Positions 21,561 through 32,501 of a DNA stretch of 32,735 nt are shown one piece after another. Source of the DNA: Apostichopus parvimensis. Its lineage: Eukaryota > Echinodermata > Holothuroidea > Aspidochirotida > Stichopodidae. Every line of letters starts with the position of its first letter. Position 1 is the first letter of the stretch. The notes beneath the pieces were generated by a model that was given only the letters and a program-made list of their open reading frames with translations, made no database searches and was not told the DNA's origin. The position numbers and the translations under genes are program-made. The stretch is taken from assembly GCA_000934455.1 (NCBI GenBank), contig KN886141.1, forward strand, positions 38,000-70,734, written 5' to 3'.

Positions 21561-22754
21561 TCTCCCGAGTTACCTTTGACCAACCAGCACGGCTTAATGA
21601 CAGTCAACTTCGATCAACTAACGCAGTTAAACCGAGGGACTATGAGTAATATTAATGTTACAGCAATGTCTATTATAATCTTATTCAACTCGGTGAAGAA
21701 TCATGATTGAATTGTCTTGGTTTCTCTTTGTACATGCATGTTATGTTCACAGTGAAAAAGAAGTCCATGCTTCTTCTTTTATTAATCGAAATTCGAAGCG
21801 GGTGTTCAACCGTCGCGAATCTATGTAGAAATATTTATAAACTACTTCTTAGAATACACCATCCGTGACGCGAAAAATGTTATTTGGCTAGGGGAAGACC
21901 CCAGGCCCCCTCTCGCTACATGGGAGTCGACTTCAACGCCCCCGGGGCCACACCCTTACCCATTATAAAAAAAAGAGATCTGGCCCTAATAATTGTTGTA
22001 TTGCAAAGTAGTTGAAGATCGTTATGTGCCCTGATGACGTCATTCATATATTGCGATCCTTTAATCGATCATAACGAATGGTATATCCGACAAAAGTGAA
22101 GTTCACCACCAAATGATAACATATTCTGAGAACTACAGAATTCCATGAACGACCAAGGAAAGTATGTTCAGAGATATTTTAAGGTTTATGACTGCAACAT
22201 TGGCTACTGTTGTATTTCCTGCTTATGCATTGTCTGTGACTGCAGGATATCCCATTACCAGTTAAATTATTATAGAAATATCACAGACTCGGAATTTCAT
22301 CGGTGACAAGGCTATTTCGCATTACTAATTAATTGTTATTATGATAACGGAAATTATCAGGTCTGTTAAATAATAGCAAATCCGTTGATTAAAGGTTAAC
22401 TGTTTCATCTTTACCTGTTATAAAGCCATGGGCCTGTATACGTTTTACAGTGAAATAAAAGCAAACAACAATACATAATTGTTTTAATTCTGATTTTAAA
22501 ACTAAGAAAAGCATGACGATTGGATTAGCAAGGAAAAAATTTGTTTGTTTCTTTGTTTCTGAATTTCCCGATTCATATTCTCACGGTATTATTTTAAAAA
22601 TGAGGAGGGGGGCGGCTTCACATGGTTTTAATTAAATGCATGGATAATCAGGGGACTAAATGTTATGTACAGCAAGCAAATCCAAACGAAGTGTCCTGTT
22701 ACATGGTGAAAAGCGGCGTGATATAAGCACCCCATTCTCCTTCTCTCCTTCACA
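21561..22754. other. Non-coding
   Basis: It holds repeat copy B (21875-21955) and one perfect TGACGTCA (22035-22042). No gene is supported. Confidence 0.5.
21875..21955 (+). repeat. Dispersed repeat copy B
   Basis: AAATGTTATTTGGC, then AAGACCCCAGGCCCCC, then GAGTCGACTTCAACGCCCCC match copy A at 330-415. Copy B keeps more CpG than copy A, suggesting it is younger or lies in a less methylated setting. Confidence 0.5.
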
Positions 22755-23050
22755 CCCAGGGGGTAGGAGCCGGGTGCACTGGGGGCACGTGCCCCCCCCC
22801 CCCTTTTTTTCCAAAATAGCAAATAAAATGTGCCCCTTTGATGAAGAACTGCCTTTTGGATATCTGAAGCCTTTGTTAATTTTAATATTTAAGTTTAATT
22901 ATTCACGTGCGCCATAATAGTATTGATAGCATACTAACACATATGATATGACCGGTGTGTATCGGTTTATAGCATACGAGTGGTGGTTGTGGAATGAGAA
23001 AGTGCCCCTCTGATCTTGTCCCCCCCCCCCTCTTTTTGGAAGCTTCCTAT
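22755..23050. repeat. C-tract repeat fragments with GGGGGCACGTGCCCCC palindrome
   Basis: CCCAGGGGGTAGGAGCCGGG leads into a perfect 16-bp palindrome (22781-22796), a 12-C run (22792-22803) and an 8-T run. About 220 bp later the theme returns, as GTGCCCCTCTGATC followed by 11 C and TCTTTTTGGAAGC (23003-23041), against GTGCCCCTTTGATG (22830-22843) in the first copy. The two pieces look like fragments of one repeat family. Small open frames here are not genes. Confidence 0.5.
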
Positions 23051-23648
23051 CCCCTGTTCACACCTAATTCTATATATAGAGACTAACAAGTGATATTGTG
23101 ATAAAGGGGATAACAAAGTATCCACAAATTAACCATAGATGTACTAGAATTTAGAATGACCATAGTTATTCTTTTTCAAAAACTTGTTTTGGGGATTTTC
23201 CTTTCTTCTTTTTCATTGTATCCCAGTGAAGACTTTGTGAGAGCCTTATAATTTATGCACCGATTTGTCTGCATAGTAATTAGGCATTATATAGTTTTCA
23301 CAAGTTTAGGTATTCTCTCAAATGATTCTCCCATTGATATTTTCACATGCAGTCCCTTAAATCCCATATAGCCTATATAAGAGTCAGCCAAGATTCTACC
23401 CTCACACATAATCCTATCAAATTACAAAATCCACCCCTATGTCTGCCCGACGACTACAGTAATGTTTAATAATTAGGGGATTTGATACCTGTAATCAAGC
23501 AGATGTAACAAAAAATGGTATTTCTTCTTTAAGATTTTGAACCGTCCCAAATTGTTCCCTCCAGTGGTTTATCTAGAGGGAAGGAGGGATTGGGCAAGGG
23601 TGGACTTCTCGCTCATCCCACTGAATCAGAGAGAAATGAATATACATA
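23051..23648. other. Non-coding
   Basis: I see nothing recognisable before the LINE fragment. Confidence 0.5.
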
Positions 23649-24126
23649 ATATTGCAAAGGATCCAAAACACGGCTGCTCGAATCGTCCATAGGGCGAACA
23701 GGTTTAACCCTATCACTCCTATACTGGAAGAACTACACTGGTACCAATAAGACTCCGTATTTACTATAAAATCCTCATTCTAGCTTTTCATGTCATTAAA
23801 CCTGGTACCCCAACCTACCTTAATGTTCTCTTACATCAGCAAGCTAAATGTAGACCAATACGTTCGCATTATCAATTTTAACTTCAGGTTCCAATGTCAC
23901 GTATAAGATCTTTTGGTGACCGTAGCTCCCTGAATGCTGCACCACGTTTATGGAATTCCCTCCCGGTTGAAATTAGGTCTTTAGATTATATTACTCAATT
24001 CAAGCGCTATCTTAAAACTTTTCCTTTCTCTCAACTCTATTAGTTTTTGCACATTCAGCACCCGTAAAGCGCATTGAACAACTTTTGTTTGAGTCTGTGC
24101 TACATAAGACTAATTATTATTATAAT
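23649..24126 (+). pseudogene. L2/CR1-like LINE fragment, frameshifted reverse transcriptase C-terminus
   Basis: From 23652 one frame reads LQRIQNTAARIVHRANRF then NPITPILEELHW. A one-base deletion near 23741 shifts the frame. The next frame gives PIRLRIYYKILILAFHV then GTPTYL, and later RSFGDRSSLNAAPRLWNSLP, then FKRYLKTF, with the stop at 24041-24043. An in-frame TAA interrupts at 23879-23881. These blocks (QNxAAR, ITPxLxxLHWLP, RIxYKI, PxYL, AAPxLWNSLP, FKxxLKT) are typical of the region after the palm in L2/CR1-group elements. The 3'UTR is short and ends in ATTATTATTATAAT (to 24126), again L2-like. It lacks the endonuclease and catalytic motifs, so it is dead. Confidence 0.85.
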
Positions 24127-25429
24127 CGATTGAAGCATATATTTATAATATTGCAGCATCACATGTATAGGGTACAAAATGAAAATGAGCCTATCCAACT
24201 CAGATAACTTCCTATACAGTCGAATATAGTTGTCGAAGTTCCTTAACGGCTTCCAAGTTCATTGCCATATTTATGCTAATTTAGAACGTTATGAATGGTG
24301 ACTTTAATCGACATCATACATTCTTCCGTGATGGACTCGAATGATTGAACTATACATGTAAACACCCCCCCCCCCCACAGCCCCGCCCCCGATGATGCAG
24401 TGGGGATACGTTATGAACAGGGAAATGACAGATCATACAACAAAACATCGCAACATGATTTTTTCTCCAATTCTCCGAATTTGTGTGATTCTTATTTATA
24501 ATTCTCGTAAAACTCTCAAAGGCACTTACCCGCTAAAATTACACAACTGTCTCATATTATAAATTAATATGAATATACGGTTCGTATATCAGTGACAAGC
24601 CCTTGATTTTCAAAGTAGTACTAATGGGGGGGGGGGGGGAGGGATTTTGAATTTCCTCGACAGATTTAGGCAGGGACATGAACCTTCATTAAAGGGTGTC
24701 CTGTGCCCGGCGGTGGAGTGGTCAGCATTTCCAAACATACCAACTGAACGTTTAAGTCCCGACTGATCAGCTGATGATGGCCACATCAACCGTCGCCACA
24801 CCCCACCCTTTGCTCCAACTGATTACCCGAATTTATCCAGCTGTAAAGATATGTTCAGTTAAAGTTGTTAATCGATATCATACATCAATATGCTTATTAG
24901 TCCATAATAAGGAAATGAATGAACACCGCACAGTTGATTGTAATATTTATTTAAAATCAAAATGACAAAACGTTGGTCTATTAATTTGTTCTACAAATGA
25001 CCATATATGGTTCGTTATGATACACCAACTGTTCACATAATGCTACATTGTTCGATATGTATTATCAGTTATATGATATTATTCGATGATCGATATGTCG
25101 ATATGCCTTGATTAGTCCACACAAAAGAAAACATCGTTCAAGGTACATCGCGTGCTATTAGTTTACTAGAGAACATTTAATAACAGTACAGTAGGAACGC
25201 CCGCCATTAATCTGCCATGAAGTGCCGGAACGCCTGTTTGGGTAACAGACCTGCCGGCCCTACGAAGGTGTAAACTTAGGGAACCCAATACCCCTCCACC
25301 ATACCCCCCCCCCCCCCGATCGGTAAGTGAATAATTAACAGAAACTGACAAAGAAGTGAAATAAAGAATGAAAGGGTATGAAATTGACGTTGAGGTATAT
25401 TGAAAGGACAACAAGTTATTAACTAAATA
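24127..25429. other. Non-coding, repeat-prone
   Basis: It has a 12-C run (24365-24376), a 14-G run (24626-24639), the weak tRNA-like relic and a 14-C run (25304-25317). Open frames across the homopolymers are artefacts. Confidence 0.5.
24702..24766 (+). repeat. Possible tRNA-like relic
   Basis: CGGTGGAGTGGTCAGCA followed 30-35 bp later by CGTTTAAGTCCCG resembles a decayed box A and box B pair (box B 8-9 of 11 to GGTTCRANTCC). The acceptor stem does not close and no anticodon arm is clear. If real it is a SINE head, not a tRNA gene. Confidence 0.3.
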
Positions 25430-25832
25430 GAAGTCGGCAATTCGACAAAACTCCATCTTTTTGTAAGTCCGGTAACTCGACAAAAATACATTTTGTCGAG
25501 ATGTTAAGTTAGTATAAATCGATAACTCGACAATTACAATTGTTGTCGTCCTGTCTGGTTTGCGTAAGTCGGCGATTTGACAAAATCATTTTTTTTGTCG
25601 AAAAGGCAAATTATCGTAGGCCGTAACTATTTTTTTTTAATAAGATGTCAAGTTATAGTTAATCGGTAACTTGACATTAAACATATATCTGTCGTCTTAT
25701 CGAGTTACCGCAAGACAGTAACTCGACAAAATCGTGTTGCTGAGTTATTCTAACTCTATAACTTGGCAAAAAAACGTTTTTTTGTCGAGATATCATGGTA
25801 TTCTAACACGGTATCTCGACATGTCGCATGTG
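25430..25832. repeat. Degenerate tandem array of about nine ~50-bp hairpin units
   Basis: A motif close to GGTAACTCGACAAAA recurs at about 25437, 25471, 25521, 25571, 25621, 25665, 25717, 25757 and 25810, mostly 40-53 bp apart. In several units it is answered by its complement, so that each unit folds back. Unit 2 has a perfect 10-bp stem, CTCGACAAAA (25476-25485) with TTTTGTCGAG (25491-25500). Units 3, 4 and 8 have weaker stems (CGACAA/TTGTCG; GACAAAA/TTTTGTC; GCAAAAAAACG against TTTTTTTGTCG). Units are clearly diverged from one another. No coding frame crosses the array. Confidence 0.8.
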
Positions 25833-28800
25833 CCCTGATGGCTTCCGTAGAGAGGGGAACTGATATTATGGCTACTATGGTCATTAGAGTGGTAAAAGTA
25901 CCTAAGATAATGCTTGTTTAAGCATGTTATAGGTTACCATCATTGTTTGTTCTGCCTTTATATGAAAGCACATAATTAAAAGTACAGATTGTGTGAAAAT
26001 AGTGACGATCGAAGGTAATATAAACCATTTTAGAAAATCTTTGGTTAAATGTTGATATTATTCCGAGCGAGCAGATGGAAGGGTGGTGGTTCAGTATGCT
26101 AAACTTGCTCCTCTTCTAGCTCAAAATCTAAACGGTATAGGGGTATGGAATTTTGCAAGTGCCATTATATGCCAATCTCTCAGCTATCATGTGGTGGGTA
26201 GGATATATGGGTTGAAAACTTCGATCTATGCTTCGGCAGGTCTTGAAAGTGACGAGTATAGTCAATGGAACAATTAATTGTGGTGCGAGACCTTATCACT
26301 AGTACATATATAGCTGTAATGACTACATATGGCTGTGAAAACATAGAGAGGACGCTATGCTAGTTCTATATTGGACGGAAAGGGAAAGAAAGCCTTTCAA
26401 TTTCATTGTTTAGGGCTTTTAATACTATGTAGAACTAAAGTTACTTAAACTGGATTGAAAGGGAAGGGGAATAAGTTGGGTCATTAAAGACATGCTGACT
26501 TATCGAACGATATTGCAGCATGTAAGGGTCGGTGTCAGCGACCCACCATTACAAGGCTCGGAAAGCATTTTTCACATTATTTAAATCTGTTCTACCAAGA
26601 TCTGACTCTCATGGTAGCATACGCCCATTAAAGGCCCCATTGACTCACACACTAAATCACACAAGTAATGTGGTCTCTAAGTCTAGATTGAGGGTTCTCA
26701 CTAGCTAAACGCTACCCATCACCGGATAGCTGACAAGTTGGCCTTTCATGGTACCATCAATTTTCCGTATCATGACAGTGAAGATTTTTTGCTATCCGAG
26801 CCGGGAATTTTCGTTACTTGTAAACAAACCTCTTCACCCAGTAGTAAACAATTTTCGTACGCTGCTTCTGGGAGGCCTAAAGGGGTCTAAAATTGCCTCA
26901 ATTGACCTAATTTTTGCACCACATGTACTTCAATCATGCTCTTTAACATGCAAGCCAAAAGAAACCAGATACTGATTGATAATGTATCAAAAGAGATGTT
27001 TTCCTTCTGCATTTTGACACTTTTCCTGAGATAGAACATCCGGGCGGATTGATATAGACTCTAATAGGAGTATGCCACCTTTGTATTGCTTCTTTGGCTG
27101 CTTCCCAAACTAACTTAAAAAATAATTGAGAAGTTCCGTGATTGAGAGTGAGACTCAATCAATTGGTAAGTATTGCTGCTTGAAAGCCATGATTTATTTT
27201 AAGTATGAATTCGAGAACAATCAATTTATACCTTGTAGTACAAATGGAAGAATGTGACAAGTGAAGTTAACGCATCGTTGTTACATCGAGACAACTTACT
27301 GTACTACATGATCTAGTTACGCGATCGATAGGCTGTCATTACAGAAATTCAATACAATTCTGTGCTGTGGCCGTTACTCAATATTAATACTGTCGTTGGT
27401 CGGATAACCGCGATTTTCCGTCACCATAGGTATCGAAGCGAATGAAGTGATATGTTTTACTTGTGCAATGTGCACGTAGGTATGCTGTATTGGCCCCAAA
27501 TATGCCAGATATTCGGTCACCTTAGGTCAAAATTCTTAAACTGTTTTTATTTCAACCTTTCAGGAAATTTTCCTAACTGGGAGTGGGACATTCAGTCTTC
27601 TTGTGTGTTCCTTAAAAATGTCTGAGAACAATTTGGAAAGTAAAGACTTCCAGGAGAGTCCTTTTTGAATACTTCTATGAATTATAGCGTGTAATAATTT
27701 GGGGCCTTTACTGACTACCTTTAAACTGTAAGGTAAATCTGCCTAACTATTGCAATCAAGACTGTATGCTTAATACTGCAAGGGAACACTTTGTGACAGG
27801 TGGGCAAGGTATAAGGTGCATTGTTAATGCTAAGCTCGGTCAATTTTGTAACCCTTTTTGTTTGCTCGTTTATCAGTGATTATGTGGGACAGAATCTTAA
27901 TTTGGACAAATGAAGAAGCATTAGACCCCCATATTTTAACTAACAGAATGATGGAAAGTAACAATTCTTGTTGAATTTGTTCATATGCAGTACATGTACA
28001 CACATGTGCATTTCACTCCAAATTTTTTAGTGTTTCCACTCCAGCCCTATGATGTAAATCAAATTCTTATTCCATTAGCTACTAGACAAAGATGGAATCG
28101 CATGTTAAAAACCGCATGTTCTGTGTATATGAAAATGCAAATACTACTTATAGAATTGTTTACTTGTTATTTTCACTTTCAGATTGAGAAAACTATTGTA
28201 CTTGAATGGCACCTAAAGTTACGAGAATGGATTTTCATCACTTTATTGTTTTGAGTGTGTTTGATCTTATTAATATAACTCAAAAGGCATGCTTAGTGTA
28301 ATGTTACTTGTGTTTTTACTGCCATAATAGTGGGTAGAATAGTTACTGTAGCCTTGAACAGTAAGTTAACTTAGAAGAGTTAATTGGAATGAACTTAAAA
28401 TACTTGTTATATTTTCAGTAATAATATTAAATTTATTTGTATACCCAGCCTTAGGACTTGATCTCAATTACCATTCCATTTTTGTTGACAGTAGAACCAA
28501 GAACCCAGCTGGTCTTTGAGCATTGAATTTTTAATACTTTGCAACACTAAAAATATATATGGTTAGTTGATTTGGGGCTGGATTTGATTATAAAATTTAA
28601 AAGGATATAAAAAAATTAAAAAGGAATGATGGTCAATTAAATCCTTGCACCAGACACATAGAAAAGAAAGTCAGGAATCTTCAAGTGCTAGTTTTGCTGA
28701 GAAACCTACAGTGGCCTTTAGTTTTTAATTTTGAATGGTAGTCCGGTTGCGTGAGAGAACCATGCAAATTCCTGTTCGGAAGACCAAACCAGCTTTGGAG

Positions 28801-29230
28801 GTCATCCGAGGACGACTATTGCAGTTTCCTCAAAATTCAGAAATAAACACCCACAAATAGGTCAAATGATTTATAGGTATCAGCATCATCCTCCATCACT
28901 TTGGAGATACTGAAATACAACAAAATAACCTACAATATGATCCACCCGAAAAGGAGCTATACTGGACTGAAGCTGGTGTTTATTTTCAGACGTACACATC
29001 TCACCTATGTACAGTGTACCTATTGTTCTTTGTTATATCAGCTACATATTTTTCAGACAAACAAATTTGCTGCTGGACATACAAATTTGCTGTTGAACAA
29101 CCACACACTAGATAGACCTGGCTATCCATGGGACAAAACTTGATGGTGATTGAATGTGATGATGTGGGTGTTTTCTTTGCTAATGAAACTGCTGTAACTT
29201 CTTCTTATTTGAAATCAACCCTTATCTTTC
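25833..29230. other. Region upstream of PHAX
   Basis: No exon is recognisable. A somewhat CpG-richer patch at 27260-27530 could hold a PHAX promoter or non-coding first exon. Frames at 26083-26277, 26943-27158 (minus) and 27985-28254 have no family resemblance. Confidence 0.4.
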
Positions 29231-29295
29231 CATCCCTCTTCTCATCCTCTACAGGGAGTTCAATAATTACACTCGTCACGTGACCTAAACTAACC
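29231..29295 (+). promoter_or_regulatory. PHAX 5'UTR with probable 3' splice site and E-box
   Basis: A pyrimidine-rich tract ends in CTCTACAG (AG at 29253-29254), the form of a 3' splice site. PHAX therefore probably has an upstream non-coding exon, and 29255-29295 would be 5'UTR. The in-frame TGA at 29281-29283 means no upstream coding exon can read through into this ATG. A perfect TCACGTGA palindrome (E-box CACGTG at 29277-29282) lies 13 bp before the ATG. If transcription starts here rather than upstream it could be a promoter element for bHLH-ZIP factors. I cannot tell the two models apart from sequence alone. Confidence 0.5.
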
Positions 29296-31299
29296 ATGTC
29301 GAGTGTAGCCAGCTATCGATCTCAACCAGCTCAGGTTTTTGATTCCGAATCCTCGGATAGTGATGACGAAGATCAACCTTGGAAGAGGCAGAAGAAGAAA
29401 GAAACACCGATGGTAGTCTCCAGTGCAGCGAGAGAGAGGGATGTTCCCGCTCGGAGCACGTCTGGCGGCTTCAAGAGAAAGCGAAACAACATATGGGCAG
29501 AAGTTGTCCAGGAACAGGAGGAAGAGCAGGTGGCCAGGGACATTACACAGTTCGACATGTACAGTAGCAAGGAGAGAGACGTAGAGTCATACAACTTTAA
29601 AATCAATGACGACGGCGCCGTCAAACATCAGCCCCTCGGCAATCCCATCGTCTTCGACGACAAGGCCGACAACAAAAATCGGAAGGTTCCCGACGCTCTT
29701 GGCAGTAGCCACGATGACGCTTGGTTGGAACAGGGTGAAGGAAACCAAAGAGGGGTGAAGGCTAGGTTAGGGTCCACGGGCGATTATACGGGGGAAACCA
29801 AAGGAGTAGAAAAGTATAGTAATTCCATGAAACATGTTAAACTGAGGTCAGATATGCACAAAAAGGATTTAGCAGGAAAAATAGCTTACAGCCTGCAGGA
29901 ACCCAAACGAGAGATGGTTAAGACCGTAGTGGACGAACTCGGCATCCAGAAGGTCATTTCTGTCTGGGAGGAGACATGGGACCTGGAACAACATGGAGGC
30001 ATGATGGTCAATGTAAGTCCAGTAATCGCCACAAAGTGTCTTTAATCTCGTCTTTTGACTATACAATGTATGTGTGTTGTAAAGCTTGTGTCGATAGGTA
30101 GACCCAGACTGGTGTAACAAGAGGTCAAAGTAAGTCTGGTCGCATCCATCTGGTTTGTACAAACATCCGTAGTATCTGCTCAGTCTCAGTGGCACAACAC
30201 CTGTGGATTGTAAATGCCTTGGTTAAGCCAATACACAGTACACTGCTCTGGTAGTTACAGCAGACTAATGTGGTAGTGATCTTGGGGTGAAACAGGATGT
30301 ATATTTGTCATAACAATTCTATGTTCTAGTGTGAAGCTGTAACAAAACAGAAAAAAAAAAAAATCAAAATTGGGCCAGAGGAAAGGAGAAAAATATCCTG
30401 GCGACGGGAGTAAAGGAGAAATAATACTAATGTACTGCATCTACTAAATGAAGTAATATGTGAAGTAATGTGATTTACTCTATGATCACTTTACCATTTC
30501 ATGTTCCTAACTGTACATGTCATTCCTCCAGGTAACATTTGTAGTACTTACTGAACCTGGTATCTAGATCACAGACTGACGGTAACCGAGTGAGTTTTGT
30601 GTCATTGTTAGCAATGATGCCCTGTAACACATGGAATCTTGAAATGCCATGTTGTATGAATTTATGGACGACAATAGTCACAATACAACATCTTCTTTGA
30701 CTATTAAAGTAGAGTAGTTAGTTACCTTCCTTTGCTCTATATTAATTAGCAATTTCAAATTTCAAGAAAATGTATCTGATCAAAGAAATTTTTCTTCATT
30801 TCAGAATGGAAGTCGGAGAAGAACACCCGGTGGTGTTTTCTTCCAACTTTTGAAGACGGATCCAGACATTCCAACGGAAAAGAAAGACATCATATTTGCT
30901 ATGAGTAATTTCCAATCGAAACAGGAGGGGAAGTCCAGACGGAGAAGAATGAGGAGAAAGCATAGGACAAACGCTATGGATACCAACCAGACCGATGGTG
31001 GTAGGGATGAGTCGAGGTCAGAAAACAATGCAGAAGGTGGTAAGAGAGATGAAGATGACAAACATGGGAGAGGAGAAATAGAGGAGGATGGTATTAAGGG
31101 AGGAGAAGAAGATGAAGTTGAAGAAACAGAGGAAAAAGACAGTACAATGACAGATAAAGTTGACAGAACAGTGGGAGGAAAAGTGAAAGTTGATAGAAAT
31201 GTTGGCAAAGATTCTGACAACAGAGAAAATTCAGGCATCGTTAAAACTGACATTCAGGTCGAGCCTGACGAGATGGAAGAAGGAGAAATCTCAGATTGA
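29296..31299 (+). CDS. PHAX: PHAX, phosphorylated adaptor for U snRNA nuclear export (two coding exons)
   Basis: The coding sequence is join(29296..30012, 30805..31299), 403 residues, close to the roughly 390-400 of animal PHAX. PHAX bridges the nuclear cap-binding complex on U snRNAs to the exportin CRM1-RanGTP and leaves the nucleus with them. In order the protein shows: an acidic serine patch (17-26, SESSDSDDED) followed by a basic stretch (WKRQKKK, 29-35) that looks like an NLS; the conserved NNIW block (64-67) in the region that contacts the cap-binding complex; the PHAX RNA-binding domain from about 191 to 256, with the SLQEPK block (199-204) and, across the exon junction, NGSRRRTPGG (240-249); a strongly basic run (282-293); a long acidic tail; and a C-terminal EEGEISD. 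The ATG has A at -3, and TGA at 29281 is in frame upstream, so this start is well supported. The hydrophobic nuclear export signal is not obvious. Family assignment is confident; the exact N-terminus is less so. Confidence 0.93.
30013..30804 (+). other. PHAX intron, phase 0
   Basis: A 792-bp intron separates codon 239 (Asn) from codon 240 (Asn). The donor is AAT|GTAAGT at 30013 and the acceptor is TTCTTCATTTCAG|AATGGA, with AG at 30803-30804. Joining these sites restores the uninterrupted RNA-binding domain (GGMMVN then NGSRRRTPGG). Reading through the donor instead adds ten non-conserved residues and then a stop. The intron holds an A-run near 30347-30361 and no recognisable element. Confidence 0.9.
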
Positions 31300-32257
31300 C
31301 GAGAAGTTACGTCCTTACCATGGGCCCAAAACCTAAAGGAGAATTGAGGACGTCGACGTCGAGGGAATGATATATGTGTGAGAAGAAAGGTGATTTGATC
31401 GTGGGTGTAAAAGTTTACTTTAGTTTCGATCTAGTAGTGTGAAAGAGGAGTAGAATCACTGTAAGTTAGACTTTGTTTTCCTACCTTCTTTGGTTTTCCA
31501 AGCTGTTCGTTTCCAGCTCTGTGGAGCTCAGAGAGTTGGGTTATTGGTCGACAAATTCGGTGACTGAATCAAACGTGAATTAAATTCAAGTCAGTCCAAG
31601 TTATTTTGGGAAAAGCGACAAAGCTTTTGAAGTTGACTTTTATTTATGCATTCTGAGTTTATGATATAGAACCGTTTGTGCTTTTAACAAATTAAAAAAG
31701 AGAACATCGCATAGAAGAACGTAAGAGGAAAAAGGAAATCAGAATTGACATTAGTGACTCAGTCATGCTTCCTCTGAAAGAATTTCATGACTGCACTATG
31801 ATATTTGATGATTGGATAGATTAATTCATAAAATCAATGGGTTAGAAAAATGACATTTGATGTCATTCGATTTCTTCAAATATGTTAATGGTCAAATGGG
31901 GTATTCAAATTCTTAATTGTTATTTAAAAGGTATTCTCTTTGTCTAAAGTAAAAGACATACCAACAAAATGTCAAGAGTCAGAAATGTTGATTTTATACG
32001 GAAGAAAGGGCGAGATGTTCATGGAGCTTCTCTCTTCACAGCGTCTTGAGATGGGGAAAAAAATGGAGAAGAGGCGGGTTCCTTCCGCAGGTCGTGTTCT
32101 CATTATTATCATCACTTAAAACTGTTTTGGTGCTGTCCTGAAGTTAACAGGTGCAATTTGTTATCTTTTTAACTTTCTTTAGGTTCTAATGAAGTTGTTT
32201 TATACCTCACCTAAAATTTCTATTGAAATACACCATCATTCAGAAATCACTAGTGAG
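31300..32257 (+). other. PHAX 3'UTR / 3' flank with candidate poly(A) signals
   Basis: After the TGA at 31297-31299 there is no further coding signal. Variant ATTAAA hexamers occur at 31579-31584 and 31691-31696. The canonical AATAAA copies are at 32276-32281, 32300-32305 and 32368-32373, all inside a minisatellite. The 3'UTR could end soon after 31.7 kb or run about 1 kb into the repeat. Transcript data would decide. Confidence 0.5.
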
Positions 32258-32394
32258 ATTTTGCAATATATTGAAAATAAATTTTGCACTATCGTGAAAA
32301 ATAAATATGGCATTATTTTGAAAATGAGTTTTGCATTATCTTGAAAAGAATTTTGCATTTTCTTGTAAATAAACTTTGCGTTTACTGTAAATTG
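32258..32394 (+). repeat. Minisatellite, about 6 units of 22-24 bp
   Basis: Six head-to-tail units with a consensus close to ATTTTGCATTATCTTGAAAA plus TAA start at 32258, 32281, 32305, 32328, 32350 and 32373. The last is the most diverged. Unit lengths are 23, 24, 23, 22, 23 and 22. Three units create AATAAA, so the repeat itself supplies candidate polyadenylation signals for the upstream PHAX transcript. Nearly the whole block is also open in a minus-strand frame (32236-32439), which is a consequence of the repeat and not a gene. Confidence 0.85.
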
Positions 32395-32501
32395 ACTGTT
32401 CGTTGGTACTTCCTTTCGTCTCGTAAAAACTTTGGGCACTGGAAATAATTTGACAATGTTACATTTTTTGTAGCAGATTTAATGCTTACCCGGTTTGTTC
32501 T

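Noticed and set aside
22035..22042. TGACGTCA, a perfect CRE
   Set aside because: Single 8-bp site, no promoter context.
25001..25010. CCATATATGG, a perfect CArG box
   Set aside because: A 10-bp match without a nearby gene start is expected by chance in AT-rich sequence.
25430..25832. CRISPR-like array
   Set aside because: The genome is eukaryotic, the units are degenerate along their whole length and fold back on themselves. There are no identical repeats with unique spacers.
26943..27158. Minus-strand 71-codon frame with a plausible-looking peptide
   Set aside because: I considered a transposon or exon fragment but could name no family, and no consensus splice sites bracket it.
28762..28769. 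ATGCAAAT octamer about 530 bp upstream of the PHAX ATG
   Set aside because: Octamers matter in snRNA and some other promoters, but a lone match in AT-rich DNA, with the PHAX start site unknown, is not evidence.
29373..29624. Minus-strand and second plus-strand frames inside PHAX exon 1
   Set aside because: These are shadows of the conserved PHAX frame; no family resemblance.
30801..31253. 150-codon minus-strand open frame, Ser/Leu-rich
   Set aside because: It is the antisense shadow of the acidic, Lys/Glu-rich PHAX exon 2, whose codon use leaves few stops on the other strand.
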